From assembly GCA_963734815.1 (NCBI GenBank), contig CAVTIH010000002.1:620001-684000 (forward strand): a stretch of DNA of 64,000 nt, read 5' to 3'. The DNA comes from Palsa-744 sp963734815 (GTDB taxonomy: Bacteria; Actinomycetota; Thermoleophilia; Solirubrobacterales; Solirubrobacteraceae). Numbering within the stretch: the stretch's first letter is position 1; every line of letters begins with the position of its first letter. The translations under genes and the position numbers were made by a program. The notes under the pieces are model-generated. The model made no database searches. It had not been told where the DNA came from and saw only the letters and a program-made list of their open reading frames with translations. Shown here piece after piece: positions 16,547 through 25,148 of this stretch.

Positions 16547-16762
16547 CTAACGCCGACGACGCCGCCGGCGGCTGCGCATGCCGAGCGTGAGGCCGATAAC
16601 GGCGGCGCCGATCAGCAGCTCGCGTTTGTGGCGCTCCACGTGGGCGCGCCAGTCGGTGAGTCGCGCCACCTCAACATGCAGACGCTCCATCGACACCGCC
16701 AGCTCCGCGCGGTTGGCCTCCATCGAGCTGCGGATCTCCGCGGGGGAACGCTGCGCCATCAC
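16547..16762 (-). CDS. DUF3618 small membrane protein
   Basis: 71 residues: an amphipathic N-terminal helix of DUF3618 type (SPAEIRSSMEANRAELAVSM), one membrane segment (LLIGAAVIGLTLGM) and a poly-arginine end. Such proteins occur in actinobacteria beside holin-X and DUF4235 genes, as here. GTGATG gives two adjacent start codons, and the upstream stop overlaps them, so it is translationally coupled to the holin-X gene. Cellular role unknown; probably an envelope-stress or membrane-organising protein. Confidence 0.82.
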   Translation of the reverse strand: MMAQRSPAEIRSSMEANRAELAVSMERLHVEVARLTDWRAHVERHKRELLIGAAVIGLTLGMRSRRRRRRR

Positions 16763-17289
16763 TGTGCCTCCTTGCCGTCACGCTCGGAGCCCGAGCCCAT
16801 CGTCTCGCGGATCAGACGGGCCTCCTCGATCGCCATCGTGGGCACCGGGGGGGAGCTTTTTTTGACGACTTTGGCAGCCACCAGCCCCGCGAGCACACCG
16901 AGCACCAGCAGGATCAGCGCCATTGCGAAGAAGCCCCAGAAGTACGTGAACTCGCTGCCGATCGGCAGCTCGTAGTAGAGCAGCCAGGCGAAGCCGATCA
17001 GCACGAAGAAGAGCGCTGTCACGATGAAGATGCCCGCGGCGACCGCAACCACCGCGCCGCGCGCCAGCTTGGCGGCCTTCTCGGTGACCTCCGCCTTGGC
17101 GAGCTCGACCTCCTCGTGCACCAGCACCGCCATACGTTCGGAGACGTCGGTGATCACAGTGGCGATGTTCTGCGGCCCGTCCGTCCGAGGCGCGCCCGCC
17201 CCGGCGTTTGTCCGAGGTGAGGCCACCCCAGGCGCGCCCGCCCCGCTCGCCCATGGGCGAGCGGGTTCCGGTCCTGTCGCCGCGCTCAC
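16759..17289 (-). CDS. Holin-X superfamily (phage_holin_3_6) membrane protein
   Basis: 176 residues from the GTG at 17289, which has a GGAG ribosome site inside the preceding gene. After a Gly/Ala/Pro-rich N-terminus comes VSERMAVLVHEEVELAKAEV, a diagnostic helix of this family, then two long membrane segments (about 90-115 and 122-150) and a charged C-terminus. Despite the name these are chromosomal actinobacterial membrane proteins, not lysis holins; no phage gene is nearby. It shares overlaps with both neighbours in a five-gene unit. Confidence 0.82.
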   Translation of the reverse strand: MSAATGPEPARPWASGAGAPGVASPRTNAGAGAPRTDGPQNIATVITDVSERMAVLVHEEVELAKAEVTEKAAKLARGAVVAVAAGIFIVTALFFVLIGFAWLLYYELPIGSEFTYFWGFFAMALILLVLGVLAGLVAAKVVKKSSPPVPTMAIEEARLIRETMGSGSERDGKEAQ

Positions 17290-17423
17290 TCCGGAGGCTC
17301 CTCGTCGAACGCCCGTCGCCACACCGCGCCGGCGGCGCGCTGCACGAGGACACTCGCGAGGGCGCCGAGCGCGGTGAGCATGCCCGACCACATCAAACGC
17401 TTGATCATCTCGTTCTCCATCAT
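17286..17423 (-). CDS. 45-residue DUF4235-like membrane microprotein
   Basis: A short frame with start ATGATG overlapping the TetR stop (17420-17422) and a stop overlapping the holin-X GTG. The peptide has one membrane segment (MLTALGALASVLVQ) and ends AVWRRAFDEEPPE, the same layout as DUF4235 (hydrophobic helix, VWRR, EPPE). It is shorter than the usual DUF4235. The overlaps at both ends and the neighbouring DUF3618/holin-X genes are good evidence that it is real. Confidence 0.75.
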   Translation of the reverse strand: MMENEMIKRLMWSGMLTALGALASVLVQRAAGAVWRRAFDEEPPE

Positions 17424-18094
17424 TTGGGGAGTGTATTGCCCACGGTGGTCGTCTTTGACTCCCCCCTCCGGTAATCACCGGCGGGAGGGGCCTCCAAACC
17501 CCCGCACACCGTCTCCACCACCAGCCACTTGGCGCGCTCGTACTGATCCTCCTCACAGGGGAGCAGCCCGAAGATCCAGCCGGTGAGCATCTGCTCGATC
17601 GCCCCGTAGAACGACATCGCCGCAAAGCGCGCGTCGATCTCGGCCTTGAAGGTGCCCTCGGCCTGGGCGGCGGTGACGATCTCGGCGATCAGCTCGTAGG
17701 CCTGGCGGATCTGAGCGAGGTGGGTCTGGCCGAAGGAGTTGGCCGCACGGGTGACCTCGACGATGATCACCTTCATCAGCTCGGGGTCGTGGCGGTAGGA
17801 GTCCACGATGAAGGAGGCGATCTCGTGCAGCTTCTCGCGCGCGCCCAGCTCATCGCGCGCGTCCACCGCGCGGATCGTCTCGAGCATCACGTTCCAGCGC
17901 TCGAGAAAGAGCGTGTCGAGGACCTCGTCCTTGGAGGCGAAGTAGTGGTACACCAGGCCATACGCCACCCCGGCCTCGTCGGCGATGTCGGAGACCCGGC
18001 ACGCGTGGAAGCCCTGACGCGCGAACACCCGCACAGCGGCGTCGAGGATCATGCGCCGCTTGTCGGGGGCCTTCTTGGGGCGTGAGACGCTCAT
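17420..18094 (-). CDS. TetR-family regulator (FadR/YsiA type)
   Basis: 224 residues. The N-terminal helix-turn-helix (ILDAAVRVFARQGFHACRVSDIADEAGVAYGLVYHYFASK) is textbook TetR; the C-terminal half (FGQTHLAQIRQAYELIAEIV; MLTGWIFG) resembles the acyl-CoA-responsive FadR-like TetR domain. The ATG overlaps the nitrilase stop as ATGA. Its likely operator, TTGACT-N4-AGTCAA at 18959-18974, controls this operon and the divergent DUF2804 gene. The ligand may be a long-chain acyl-CoA, by family analogy only. Confidence 0.88.
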   Translation of the reverse strand: MSVSRPKKAPDKRRMILDAAVRVFARQGFHACRVSDIADEAGVAYGLVYHYFASKDEVLDTLFLERWNVMLETIRAVDARDELGAREKLHEIASFIVDSYRHDPELMKVIIVEVTRAANSFGQTHLAQIRQAYELIAEIVTAAQAEGTFKAEIDARFAAMSFYGAIEQMLTGWIFGLLPCEEDQYERAKWLVVETVCGGLEAPPAGDYRRGESKTTTVGNTLPK

Positions 18095-18918
18095 CGGGAA
18101 TACACCTGCGGACGGCGGTGGGCGAGGACGGGCAGCTGCGCGCGGATCTCCACCTGACGATCGAGGTCGAGGTCGGCCGCGACGAAACCCTCGTGGTCGT
18201 CGGCGCGCGCGAGCACGACCCCCCACGGATCGACGATCATCGAGCGCCCCCCGGAGTGGTGCCCGCCGGGGTGGGGACCGACCTGGTTGGCGGCGATCAC
18301 GAACACCTCGTTCTCGATCGCCCGCGCACGCACGAGGATCTCCCAGTGGTCGCGGGTGGTGGGCAGCGTGAAGGCCGAGGGCAGCACCACCACGCGGGCC
18401 CCGCGCATGGCGAGCGCCCCAAACAGCTCGGGGAAACGCAGGTCGTAGCAGATCGACATCCCCAGCTCGACGCCTTCGGAGGTGGCGCTCATCACGATCT
18501 CCTCGCCGGGCTCGGTGACCGCCGACTCCCGGTAGGAGCGGCCGGCGACCTCGACGTCGAACATGTGCAGCTTGCGATACACCGCTCGCACCTCTCCCCG
18601 CGGATCGACGTGCACAGAGGTATTGGCGAGCTTCCCGCCAGCCGACGCCCGATCGGTGGCGGGCGCCTCCACGATCGATCCCGCCACGAGGTCGATCGCA
18701 AGCTCCCGCGCGATCGCACGCGCCCACGAGACGGCAGGTCCCTCGAGCGTCTGGGCACCCGCGCGCAGATCGTCGTCGGCCCCGAGGACGGACCACTTCT
18801 CCGGGAGTACGATCAGTCGCGCCCCATCCGCCGCCGCGGCGCGCGTGAGACGATCGGCGGCGGCCATGTTCACGGCCGTGTCGGCCGTGGAGTTGAGCTG
18901 GACCGCGGCGACCCTCAT
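18091..18918 (-). CDS. Carbon-nitrogen hydrolase (nitrilase superfamily, omega-amidase-like)
   Basis: Hydrolyses a non-peptide C-N bond; cytosolic. 275 residues from the ATG at 18918, chosen over 18936 because GGAAGGGAG sits 8 nt upstream. The Glu-Lys-Cys triad is visible in order: LPEKW, YRKLHMFD, and SICYDLRFPE; the GRSMIVDPWGVVLA segment near the end is also typical. The pattern fits Nit2/omega-amidase or deaminated-glutathione amidase. First gene of a five-gene coupled operon. Confidence 0.9.
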   Translation of the reverse strand: MRVAAVQLNSTADTAVNMAAADRLTRAAAADGARLIVLPEKWSVLGADDDLRAGAQTLEGPAVSWARAIARELAIDLVAGSIVEAPATDRASAGGKLANTSVHVDPRGEVRAVYRKLHMFDVEVAGRSYRESAVTEPGEEIVMSATSEGVELGMSICYDLRFPELFGALAMRGARVVVLPSAFTLPTTRDHWEILVRARAIENEVFVIAANQVGPHPGGHHSGGRSMIVDPWGVVLARADDHEGFVAADLDLDRQVEIRAQLPVLAHRRPQVYSR

Positions 18919-18958
18919 AAGCGCACTCCCTTCCATGAGCGTCTCCCCACAGAATAGA

Positions 18959-18974
18959 TTGACTAGTCAGTCAA
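18959..18974. promoter_or_regulatory. Palindromic TetR-type operator
   Basis: TTGACT-AGTC-AGTCAA is a perfect 6-bp inverted repeat with a 4-bp centre, between the divergent nitrilase-TetR operon (start 18918) and the DUF2804 gene (start 19019). TTGACT on each strand could also serve as a -35 box, so bound repressor would block both promoters. Confidence 0.7.
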
Positions 18975-19018
18975 CAATCTCAAGCATAGCGCCGGCAGGG
19001 CCTGTGCCGCCCGCCCGC

Positions 19019-19816
19019 ATGCCTCTCTTCCGTGGAACGCGCCCCCTCAAGCGCTGGCGCTACGTGGGGATCTTCTGCGATGAGTTGATGGCGTGTGCGG
19101 CCACCGTGCAGGTGGGACCGGCGCGCCAGACGTTCTGGGCGGTCCTCTCGCGCGAGGATCGCCGTCTGCGAGAGCGCACGCACACGCTCACCGGCCGCGG
19201 GGCGGTGGAGCTCGCACCGGGGCGGCTGCGCGTGCACGACGGCGCCGTGGCGCTCGACCTAGCGCTGGCGGAGGACGCGGGCGTCGAGGCGCTGTGCCCC
19301 CACGGCGGAGGCTACGTGTGGACGCGCAAGCAGGCGGGGATCCGCGCGAGCGGCACCGTGTCGCTCGACGGCGGCCCCCCACGCGCGATCGAGGCGCTCG
19401 CAGTGGTGGACGACACCGCTGGCTACCACGCACGCGTGACCGAGTGGCGATGGGCTGCGGGCGTCGGCGTGGACCCCGCGGGGATACCGCTGGCGTTCAA
19501 TCTCGTCGAGGGCGTCAACGACCCCCCTGCCGGCAGCGAGCGGGCGGTGTGGCAGGCGGGCAAGCCGCACGAGGTGGCCGCTGTCCACTTCGCGGCCGAC
19601 CTCTCGGGCATCACCTCAGCCAACGGGGACATCGACTCCGCCGAGGGCTCCCACCTGCGCTTTACCGCCGAGGCGCAGCGCAGCCACCACGAGAACTTGC
19701 TGCTGGTGCGCAGCGACTACCGGGCGCCGTTCGGCACCTTCGCGGGCACGCTCCCCGGCGGGGTCGAGCTGACGCACGGTATGGGCGTGGTGGAGCACCA
19801 TCGGGCGCGTTGGTAG
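19019..19816 (+). CDS. DUF2804 family protein
   Basis: 265 residues read from the ATG at 19019; an in-frame GTG at 19004 is an alternative. The pattern of a beta-rich protein with EWRWAAGVG, NLVEGVN and HHENLLLVRSDYRAPFGTF near the end is that of DUF2804, an actinobacterial family of unknown function. No signal peptide. It is divergent from the nitrilase-TetR operon and shares the palindromic operator, so the TetR protein probably controls it too; a link to lipid metabolism is inference from the regulator type. Confidence 0.75.
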   Translation: MPLFRGTRPLKRWRYVGIFCDELMACAATVQVGPARQTFWAVLSREDRRLRERTHTLTGRGAVELAPGRLRVHDGAVALDLALAEDAGVEALCPHGGGYVWTRKQAGIRASGTVSLDGGPPRAIEALAVVDDTAGYHARVTEWRWAAGVGVDPAGIPLAFNLVEGVNDPPAGSERAVWQAGKPHEVAAVHFAADLSGITSANGDIDSAEGSHLRFTAEAQRSHHENLLLVRSDYRAPFGTFAGTLPGGVELTHGMGVVEHHRARW

Positions 19817-19882
19817 AACGAAGATAGAACGCGCAACAGACCTGGAAGACGTCCTCAAAGGCGAAGTCGCCGACCTGCAACC

Positions 19883-20107
19883 TCATGCAACCTGAACGAC
19901 GGCATAGCCCGCCGTACTGTGCGCCTCAGGCACCGGTTCGCCATCCTCGGCGAGCCCTTCGATGTGAAACTCGATCGCCTCGCGCATCTCACGTTCACAC
20001 TCCTCGCGCGTGTCCCCCACAGCGGCGACTCCAGGCACATCCGGGCTATACGCCGAATAATTGGACGTGCCGTCACCCTCAACGACGATCAGATATCGGT
20101 GGGTCAT
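19883..20107 (-). CDS. hicB: HicB-type antitoxin
   Basis: 74 residues with the HicB fold: RYLIVVEGDGTSNYSAYSPDVPGVAAVGDT at the N-terminus (partial RNase H-like), then REECEREMREAIEFHIEGLAEDGEPVPE. It neutralises the HicA mRNA interferase. No C-terminal DNA-binding domain is present, so autoregulation would need another factor. Its ATG overlaps the hicA stop (ATGA). Confidence 0.9.
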   Translation of the reverse strand: MTHRYLIVVEGDGTSNYSAYSPDVPGVAAVGDTREECEREMREAIEFHIEGLAEDGEPVPEAHSTAGYAVVQVA

Positions 20108-20295
20108 GGTTTCTCCATTCCAGCCTGCTTGAAGATGCTAGCGAGTGTCTTGGGGTGAATGGTGCTGCTGGGCTTGCCAGGGACGGTGACCTTGCCCGAT
20201 CGGCTGGGGTGCTTGTACTGGCGGTGGCTCCCGCGTGTGCGCCATAGCTCCCAGCCTTCGTCCTCCAACAGGCGTATGACCTCACTTGTCTTCAT
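20104..20295 (-). CDS. hicA: HicA-type mRNA interferase toxin
   Basis: 63 residues from the ATG at 20295. The double-stranded-RNA-binding-like fold is clear: MKTSEVIRLLEDEGWELWR, the catalytic His24 in RTRGSHRQYKHP, and VTVPGKPSSTIHPKTLASIFKQAG. It cleaves mRNA when free of HicB. Toxin-first order with a 4-nt overlap is standard for hicAB. Longer in-frame starts run through unrelated sequence and are rejected. Confidence 0.9.
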   Translation of the reverse strand: MKTSEVIRLLEDEGWELWRTRGSHRQYKHPSRSGKVTVPGKPSSTIHPKTLASIFKQAGMEKP

Positions 20296-20345
20296 TACAA
20301 CTCGTTCTACCGACCGCTTCGGTCGGCTCGACCTGACCCGGAGTC

Positions 20346-21695
20346 CTACGCCCGAAACGTCGCGCCCTGCCCAGCCGCGGCGGCGGGGTGGGCGGGGTGG
20401 GCGGGCCCTAAAACCACGCCGGACTCCAGCAGAGCGGCGATCTCCGCGGCGGAGTAACCGACCGCGGCGAGGACCTCCTCGGTGTGCTCGCCCAGCGCGG
20501 GGCCGGGAAGGCGGTCGTGGATGGCGGGGGTACGCTCCAGCTTGACGGGCACGCCGAGCTGGCGCACGCCACCCTCGACACCGGGCTGCTGGAGGTTGAC
20601 GACCATCTCGCGGGCGCGCACCAGCTCGGAGTCCAGGGCCTCGTCGAGCTCCAGCACCGGCTCCAGGCAGCAGTCGTACTCGCGCGCGAACTGCTCCCAC
20701 TGTGCGCGGGTGCGCGCCTCGAAGATCTCCACCACCTGCGCGTGGGCCTCCGAGCCCGGCGGCTCGAACTGGCGCTCGATCAGGTCCTCGCGCTCCACGC
20801 CGCGGCACCACGCCTGCCAGAACTTCGGCTCGAGCGCACCCAGTGTCACCCACCCGTCGGCGCACGCGTAGGGGCGGTAGCAGATCACCGAGCCGGCCAG
20901 CAGCAGCTCGCCCCGTCCGGGCGTGTTGCCGTCGGCGAAGTGGGCAGCGGCCACCATCGCAAGCCACGAGAGCGCGCCGTCGGCCATCGAGACGTCAACG
21001 ACCTGGCCAACGCCTGAGCCTGTGCGCGCCGGCGGGGCCAGCTCTCCGGCTCCCTCCGGCTGGGCACCGCCGGCGCCGGCGAGGGAACCGGAAGATCGCG
21101 GGGCGGGCGCACCGTCGCGCTCACGCAGGGCGGCAAGGATCCCGAACGCGGCCATCAACGCGCCACCGCCGAGGTCAGCGATCTGGCCCGCAGCCTGGAC
21201 CGGTGGGCCGCCGCGTTCCCCGGTGAGCCCGAGCAGGCCGACGAGGCCGAGGTAGTTCATGTCGTGCCCCGACGCCTCGCGCTTGGGGCCGCTCTGGCCG
21301 TACCCTGAGATCGCGCAGTACACGATCCCGGGGTTGACCTCGCGCATCCGCTCGTAGCCGACGCCGAGGCGATCCAGCACGCCGGGACGGAAGGACTCGA
21401 GCACCACGTCGTGCTCGCCAACCAGGCGCAGCAGCACCTCGCGCCCCTCATCGCGCTTGAGGTCGAGGCGGATCGAGCGCTTGTTGCGATTGAGTGCGAG
21501 GAACAGCGCCGACTTGGCGCTCTGCTCCGCGCCCTCCACGTAGGGCGGCGACCAGCGGATGTAGTCGCCCATGCCGGTGTCCTCGACCTTCAACACATCC
21601 GCGCCGAAGTCGGCAAGCAGCAGCGAGCAGAAGCCGCCGGGCAGCAGGCGCGAGAGGTCCAGCACGCGGATGCCCGCCAGCGGGAGGTCAGGCAT
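20346..21695 (-). CDS. CaiB/BaiF family CoA-transferase, alpha-methylacyl-CoA racemase-like
   Basis: 449 residues. N-terminal LAGIRVLDLSRLLPGGFCS, NRNKRSIRLDLK, and GHDMNYLGLVGLLGLTG with Asp145 mark the racemase branch of class III CoA-transferases (2-methylacyl-CoA epimerisation in branched-chain degradation). It is longer than the usual 360-400 because of a Gly/Ala/Pro/Ser-rich insert at about residues 200-225, before the conserved VDVSMADGALSW. The start overlaps the BKACE stop by 8 nt. Last gene of a four-gene acyl-CoA operon. A transferase role instead of a racemase is possible. Confidence 0.87.
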   Translation of the reverse strand: MPDLPLAGIRVLDLSRLLPGGFCSLLLADFGADVLKVEDTGMGDYIRWSPPYVEGAEQSAKSALFLALNRNKRSIRLDLKRDEGREVLLRLVGEHDVVLESFRPGVLDRLGVGYERMREVNPGIVYCAISGYGQSGPKREASGHDMNYLGLVGLLGLTGERGGPPVQAAGQIADLGGGALMAAFGILAALRERDGAPAPRSSGSLAGAGGAQPEGAGELAPPARTGSGVGQVVDVSMADGALSWLAMVAAAHFADGNTPGRGELLLAGSVICYRPYACADGWVTLGALEPKFWQAWCRGVEREDLIERQFEPPGSEAHAQVVEIFEARTRAQWEQFAREYDCCLEPVLELDEALDSELVRAREMVVNLQQPGVEGGVRQLGVPVKLERTPAIHDRLPGPALGEHTEEVLAAVGYSAAEIAALLESGVVLGPAHPAHPAAAAGQGATFRA

Positions 21696-22590
21696 CGCGC
21701 TGGGGGACGTTCAGCAGCCGCCGTGCCTCTTGCACCGTTGCCGGACGGCGGCCGACGTCCTCGGTCATCTGGCGGGCCTTGGCGACCAGCTCGCCGTTGG
21801 AGCGAGCCATGGCGCCGTCCGGGAGATAGAGGTTGTCCTCCAGGCCCACACGGATCGAGCCGCCGAGCGTGAGCGCGGCCGCGAGGAGCTCCCACTGCCG
21901 GCGGCCGATCCCGATCACCGCCCAGTGAGATTTGGACCCGCCCTGCCCGCCGGCGTCTTCGACCCCCGGGATGTTGGCGACCATCGCCGCGAGGTTGCGC
22001 GCGCCCGGAGGCACTCCGCCGACGACCCCCATGATGCAGTCCACGTGCAGCGGCAACGCCAGCACGCCCATGTCGATCAGCGGCTCCAGGCTGCCGACAT
22101 GGCCGAGGTCGAAGCACTCGTGCTCGGGTTTGATGCCAAGCTCACGCATCGCCCCCAGCAGCTCGACGATCTCCTCGAAGGGGTTGGCGAACACCATCTT
22201 GAAGACGAAGTCTTTTCGCGAGCGCGAGTACTTGGCGTAGTTCATCGAGCCCATGTTCAGCGCCGCCACCTCGGGGCGGCACTCGCGCAGGTAGGCCACG
22301 CGCTTCTCCACGCTCACCCCCATGGCGCCGGTGGAGAAGTTGATGATCGCGGCGTTCCCCACCTCCGCGCGGATGGCGTCGGAGATCGCTTTGTAGTCCT
22401 CCACCTCGAAGCTCGGCGAGCCGTCCGGTTTGCGCGCGTGGATGTGGATCATCGTGCCCCCCTCCTCCACGATCCGCCGCGCCTCGGCGGCGTACTCCGC
22501 GGGGGTGTAGGGGATCGCCGGGCACTGCTCGCGGTTGGCCAGCACGCCGGAGATCGCGCAGGTGATCACTACGGGGTCCTCAACGGCCAT
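21688..22590 (-). CDS. Beta-keto acid cleavage enzyme (BKACE, DUF849)
   Basis: Zinc-dependent TIM barrel that condenses a beta-keto acid with acetyl-CoA and cleaves it to acetoacetate plus a new CoA ester. 300 residues from the ATG at 22590, supported by a GGAGG site (a start eight codons upstream is less likely). Visible motifs: VITCAISGVLAN at the N-terminus, MIHIHARKPDG (metal His pair), NFSTGAMG, and PEHECFDLGHVGSL. The substrate is not predictable from sequence. It sits between carboxyltransferase and racemase genes. Confidence 0.9.
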   Translation of the reverse strand: MAVEDPVVITCAISGVLANREQCPAIPYTPAEYAAEARRIVEEGGTMIHIHARKPDGSPSFEVEDYKAISDAIRAEVGNAAIINFSTGAMGVSVEKRVAYLRECRPEVAALNMGSMNYAKYSRSRKDFVFKMVFANPFEEIVELLGAMRELGIKPEHECFDLGHVGSLEPLIDMGVLALPLHVDCIMGVVGGVPPGARNLAAMVANIPGVEDAGGQGGSKSHWAVIGIGRRQWELLAAALTLGGSIRVGLEDNLYLPDGAMARSNGELVAKARQMTEDVGRRPATVQEARRLLNVPQRDA

Positions 22591-22626
22591 GCGAACGTAC
22601 CTCCTCGCTGTCAAACGTCCGCGGCG

Positions 22627-24231
22627 TCATACGGGCACCACCCCATGCCGCTTCCACGGCCGCTCGACTTTCTTGTTCGCGGACACCTCCAAAGCCCGGC
22701 AGATCACCGCACGCGTCTCCCGCGGGTCGATCACGTCGTCGATCAGGTCGTTGCCGGCCGCGATGTACACGTCGAACTGCTTGCGGAAGCCCTCGATCAG
22801 CTCGGCGCGCTTGGCTGCCGGATCGTCCGCTTCCTCGACGACCTTGCGGAAGGCGATCTCGACGACGCCCTCGGCGCCCATCACCGAGATCTCGGCGGAG
22901 GGCCAGGCGACGATCAGGTCGGGTTCGTAGGCGCGGCCGTTCATCACGTAGTAGCCGGCGCCGTACGCCTTGCGGGTGATGACTGTGATCTTCGGCACGG
23001 TGGCGTTGGCGACGGCGTACAGCATCTTGGCGCCGTGGCGGATGATCCCTTCGGCCTCCACTTTGGTGCCCACCATGAAGCCGGGCACGTCCTGGATGAA
23101 CAGCAGCGGGACGCCGAACGCGTTGCAGAGGTTGACGAAGCGCGCGGCCTTGTCGGCGGAGTCGTTGTCGAGGATCCCCCCCAGCTGCCGCGGCTGGTTG
23201 GCGACGATCCCCACGGGCCGCCCGCCGAAGCGCGCGAAGCAGGTGATGATCGTCTTCGCCCACTGGCGCTTGATGTCGAGGTACTCGCCGTCGTCGACGA
23301 TCAGCTTGATCACCTCGTACATGTCATACGGCTTGCGGTTGGACTCCGGCAGCACGTCCAGCAGCGCCTCCTCGGCGCGGTCGATCGGGTCGGATCCGGA
23401 CCCCCCCGCCCCGCCCGCCCGCACCGGCGGGGCTTCTTCGCAATGCGAGGGGAAGTAGGAGAGGTACTCCTTGATCCGCGCGATGCACTCCTCGTCGTCG
23501 GCCACTTCCATGTCGCCCACGCCCGACTTGCGGCAGTGCACGCGCGAGCCGCCCAGTTCCTCCTGGGTGACGTCCTCCCCTACCGCGGCGCGCACCAGGT
23601 GGGGACCGGCGAGCGCCATCGAGCCGCGGCCCTTGACCATGGGAACGAAGTCGGCGAGACCGGGGATGTAAGCGGTGCCGGCGGCGCACGGCCCCATCAG
23701 CGCGGCGACCTGCGGAATCACGCCGCTCGCCACGACCTCCTCGCGGAACAGGTGCCCTGACCCGGCGAACATCGCACCGGCGGCCTCCTGCACGCGCGCG
23801 CCGGCGGAGTCGAGCAGCCACACGAACGGGATCCGCTTGGTCAGCGCCAGCTCGCGCAGACGCGTGACCTTGATCTCGCCGGTCATCCCCATCGAGCCGG
23901 CCATCACGGTGAAGTCGTACGCGCACACCGCGGCGAGGCGGCCGTCGATCTTGCCGTAGCCGGTGATCACACCGTCGGCGGGCGCCTCCACGCCGTCCAT
24001 CGCGCGCTGCGCGGAGTGCGGACGACCGTGGATGCCGAGCTCGACGAACGTGCCGGGGTCGATCAGCAGCGCGATCCGCTCCCGCGCGGTGAGCTTCTCG
24101 CGCTCGTGCTGCTTGGCGATCTTCTCCTCGCCGCCGCCCAGCATCGCCTTGGCGCGGCGGGCCTCGAGGTCCTCGACCAGCGGGCGCAGCAGGGAGGTGG
24201 GTGTCTCGGTCGATGCGTCGTCGCTCATCAT
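22627..24231 (-). CDS. Acyl-CoA carboxylase beta subunit (carboxyltransferase)
   Basis: Transfers carboxyl from carboxybiotin to an acyl-CoA (propionyl-, methylcrotonyl- or related). 534 residues from the ATG overlapping the upstream enoyl-CoA hydratase stop. N-terminal half: GVITGYGKIDGR, LLDSAGARVQE, GPCAAGTAYIPGLADF. C-terminal half: GIVANQPRQLGGILD, FIQDVPGFMVG, GAGYYVMNGRAYEPD. A short Gly/Ala-rich insert lies before DPIDRAEEALLDVLP. No biotin carboxylase/BCCP gene is in the window, so the alpha subunit must be elsewhere. Confidence 0.93.
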   Translation of the reverse strand: MMSDDASTETPTSLLRPLVEDLEARRAKAMLGGGEEKIAKQHEREKLTARERIALLIDPGTFVELGIHGRPHSAQRAMDGVEAPADGVITGYGKIDGRLAAVCAYDFTVMAGSMGMTGEIKVTRLRELALTKRIPFVWLLDSAGARVQEAAGAMFAGSGHLFREEVVASGVIPQVAALMGPCAAGTAYIPGLADFVPMVKGRGSMALAGPHLVRAAVGEDVTQEELGGSRVHCRKSGVGDMEVADDEECIARIKEYLSYFPSHCEEAPPVRAGGAGGSGSDPIDRAEEALLDVLPESNRKPYDMYEVIKLIVDDGEYLDIKRQWAKTIITCFARFGGRPVGIVANQPRQLGGILDNDSADKAARFVNLCNAFGVPLLFIQDVPGFMVGTKVEAEGIIRHGAKMLYAVANATVPKITVITRKAYGAGYYVMNGRAYEPDLIVAWPSAEISVMGAEGVVEIAFRKVVEEADDPAAKRAELIEGFRKQFDVYIAAGNDLIDDVIDPRETRAVICRALEVSANKKVERPWKRHGVVPV

Positions 24232-25085
24232 CGCCCTTTCCACACGGGGTCGCGCTTCTCGAAGAACGCGGTGACGCCCTCGACGATGTCCTCCGTGGAG
24301 AGCGCGAGCGTCAGCTGTGCGCGCAGGTAGTCCAAAGCATCCTCCAAGGGCATATCGAGCTGGCGGCGCATCGCCTCCTTGCCGAGCCGCATGATCAAAG
24401 GCGACTTGGCGGCGAGCTTCCCGGCCCACTCGGCGACGGCGGCATCGAACTCCTCTGAGGGCACCACCTTATTGACGATCCCCGCCGCCAGCGCCTCCTG
24501 CGCGGACCAGCGCTCGCCGAGCAGCAGCAGCTCGGAGGCGCGCTTGCGCGGCACGTTGCGGTAGATCAACGCCATGATCATGAACGGGAACGCCCCCACG
24601 TTGATCTCCGGCGTACCGAACGTGGCCGCCTCGGAGGCGACGATCAGATCGCACGCCAGCGCGATCCCGAGCGCGCCGGCAAGCACGTGCCCGCGCGCCG
24701 CGCAGATCACGGGCTTGGGGAACGAGCAGATCAGCTTGAACAGCCCGACAAACTGCTCGCTGCCGAAGTGCTTGTACACCAGCGGCACGTCGCCGGCGAA
24801 CCCGCCGAGGTTGGCTCCGGAGGAGAACACCTTCTCGTGCGAGGACGCCAGCACCACGCAGCGCACATCCGCGTCGTCGCGCGCGCGCTCGAACGCCGCG
24901 ATCAGCCCGCCCAGCAGCTCGGCAGAGAGCGCGTTGCGGGTCGCCGGTTCGTTCAGCGTGATCGTGGCCACGCCGTCGACGAGGGCGTAGAGGACGGGCG
25001 GCCGGGGCGCCTCGGACGCAGGTGCGGGCTGCTCGGCCCCGGGCGGGGCGGCAGCTGGCTGCTCGGTTGCGGGCCGCTCGGACAC
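24228..25085 (-). CDS. Enoyl-CoA hydratase/isomerase family protein
   Basis: Crotonase fold; hydrates or rearranges an acyl-CoA double bond. 285 residues with a Pro/Ala-rich first 30, then ATITLNEPATRNALS, the oxyanion-hole segments SSGANLGG and RGHVLAGALGIALACD, and GTPEINVGAFPF with a conserved acidic residue. First gene of the operon with carboxyltransferase, BKACE and CoA-transferase. By analogy with the leucine pathway it could act on a methylglutaconyl-like intermediate, but that is inference. Confidence 0.9.
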   Translation of the reverse strand: MSERPATEQPAAAPPGAEQPAPASEAPRPPVLYALVDGVATITLNEPATRNALSAELLGGLIAAFERARDDADVRCVVLASSHEKVFSSGANLGGFAGDVPLVYKHFGSEQFVGLFKLICSFPKPVICAARGHVLAGALGIALACDLIVASEAATFGTPEINVGAFPFMIMALIYRNVPRKRASELLLLGERWSAQEALAAGIVNKVVPSEEFDAAVAEWAGKLAAKSPLIMRLGKEAMRRQLDMPLEDALDYLRAQLTLALSTEDIVEGVTAFFEKRDPVWKGR

Positions 25086-25148
25086 GCCGCCATCCTAACC
25101 GGCCGCGCCTGCTCCCCGCGCCGAGCTGGCTGGTTGGCCAGGCTCAGA

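Noticed and set aside
16759..17289. Prophage lysis cassette because of the 'holin' family name
   Set aside because: Phage_holin_3_6 proteins are chromosomal in actinobacteria; no endolysin, structural or integrase genes are present.
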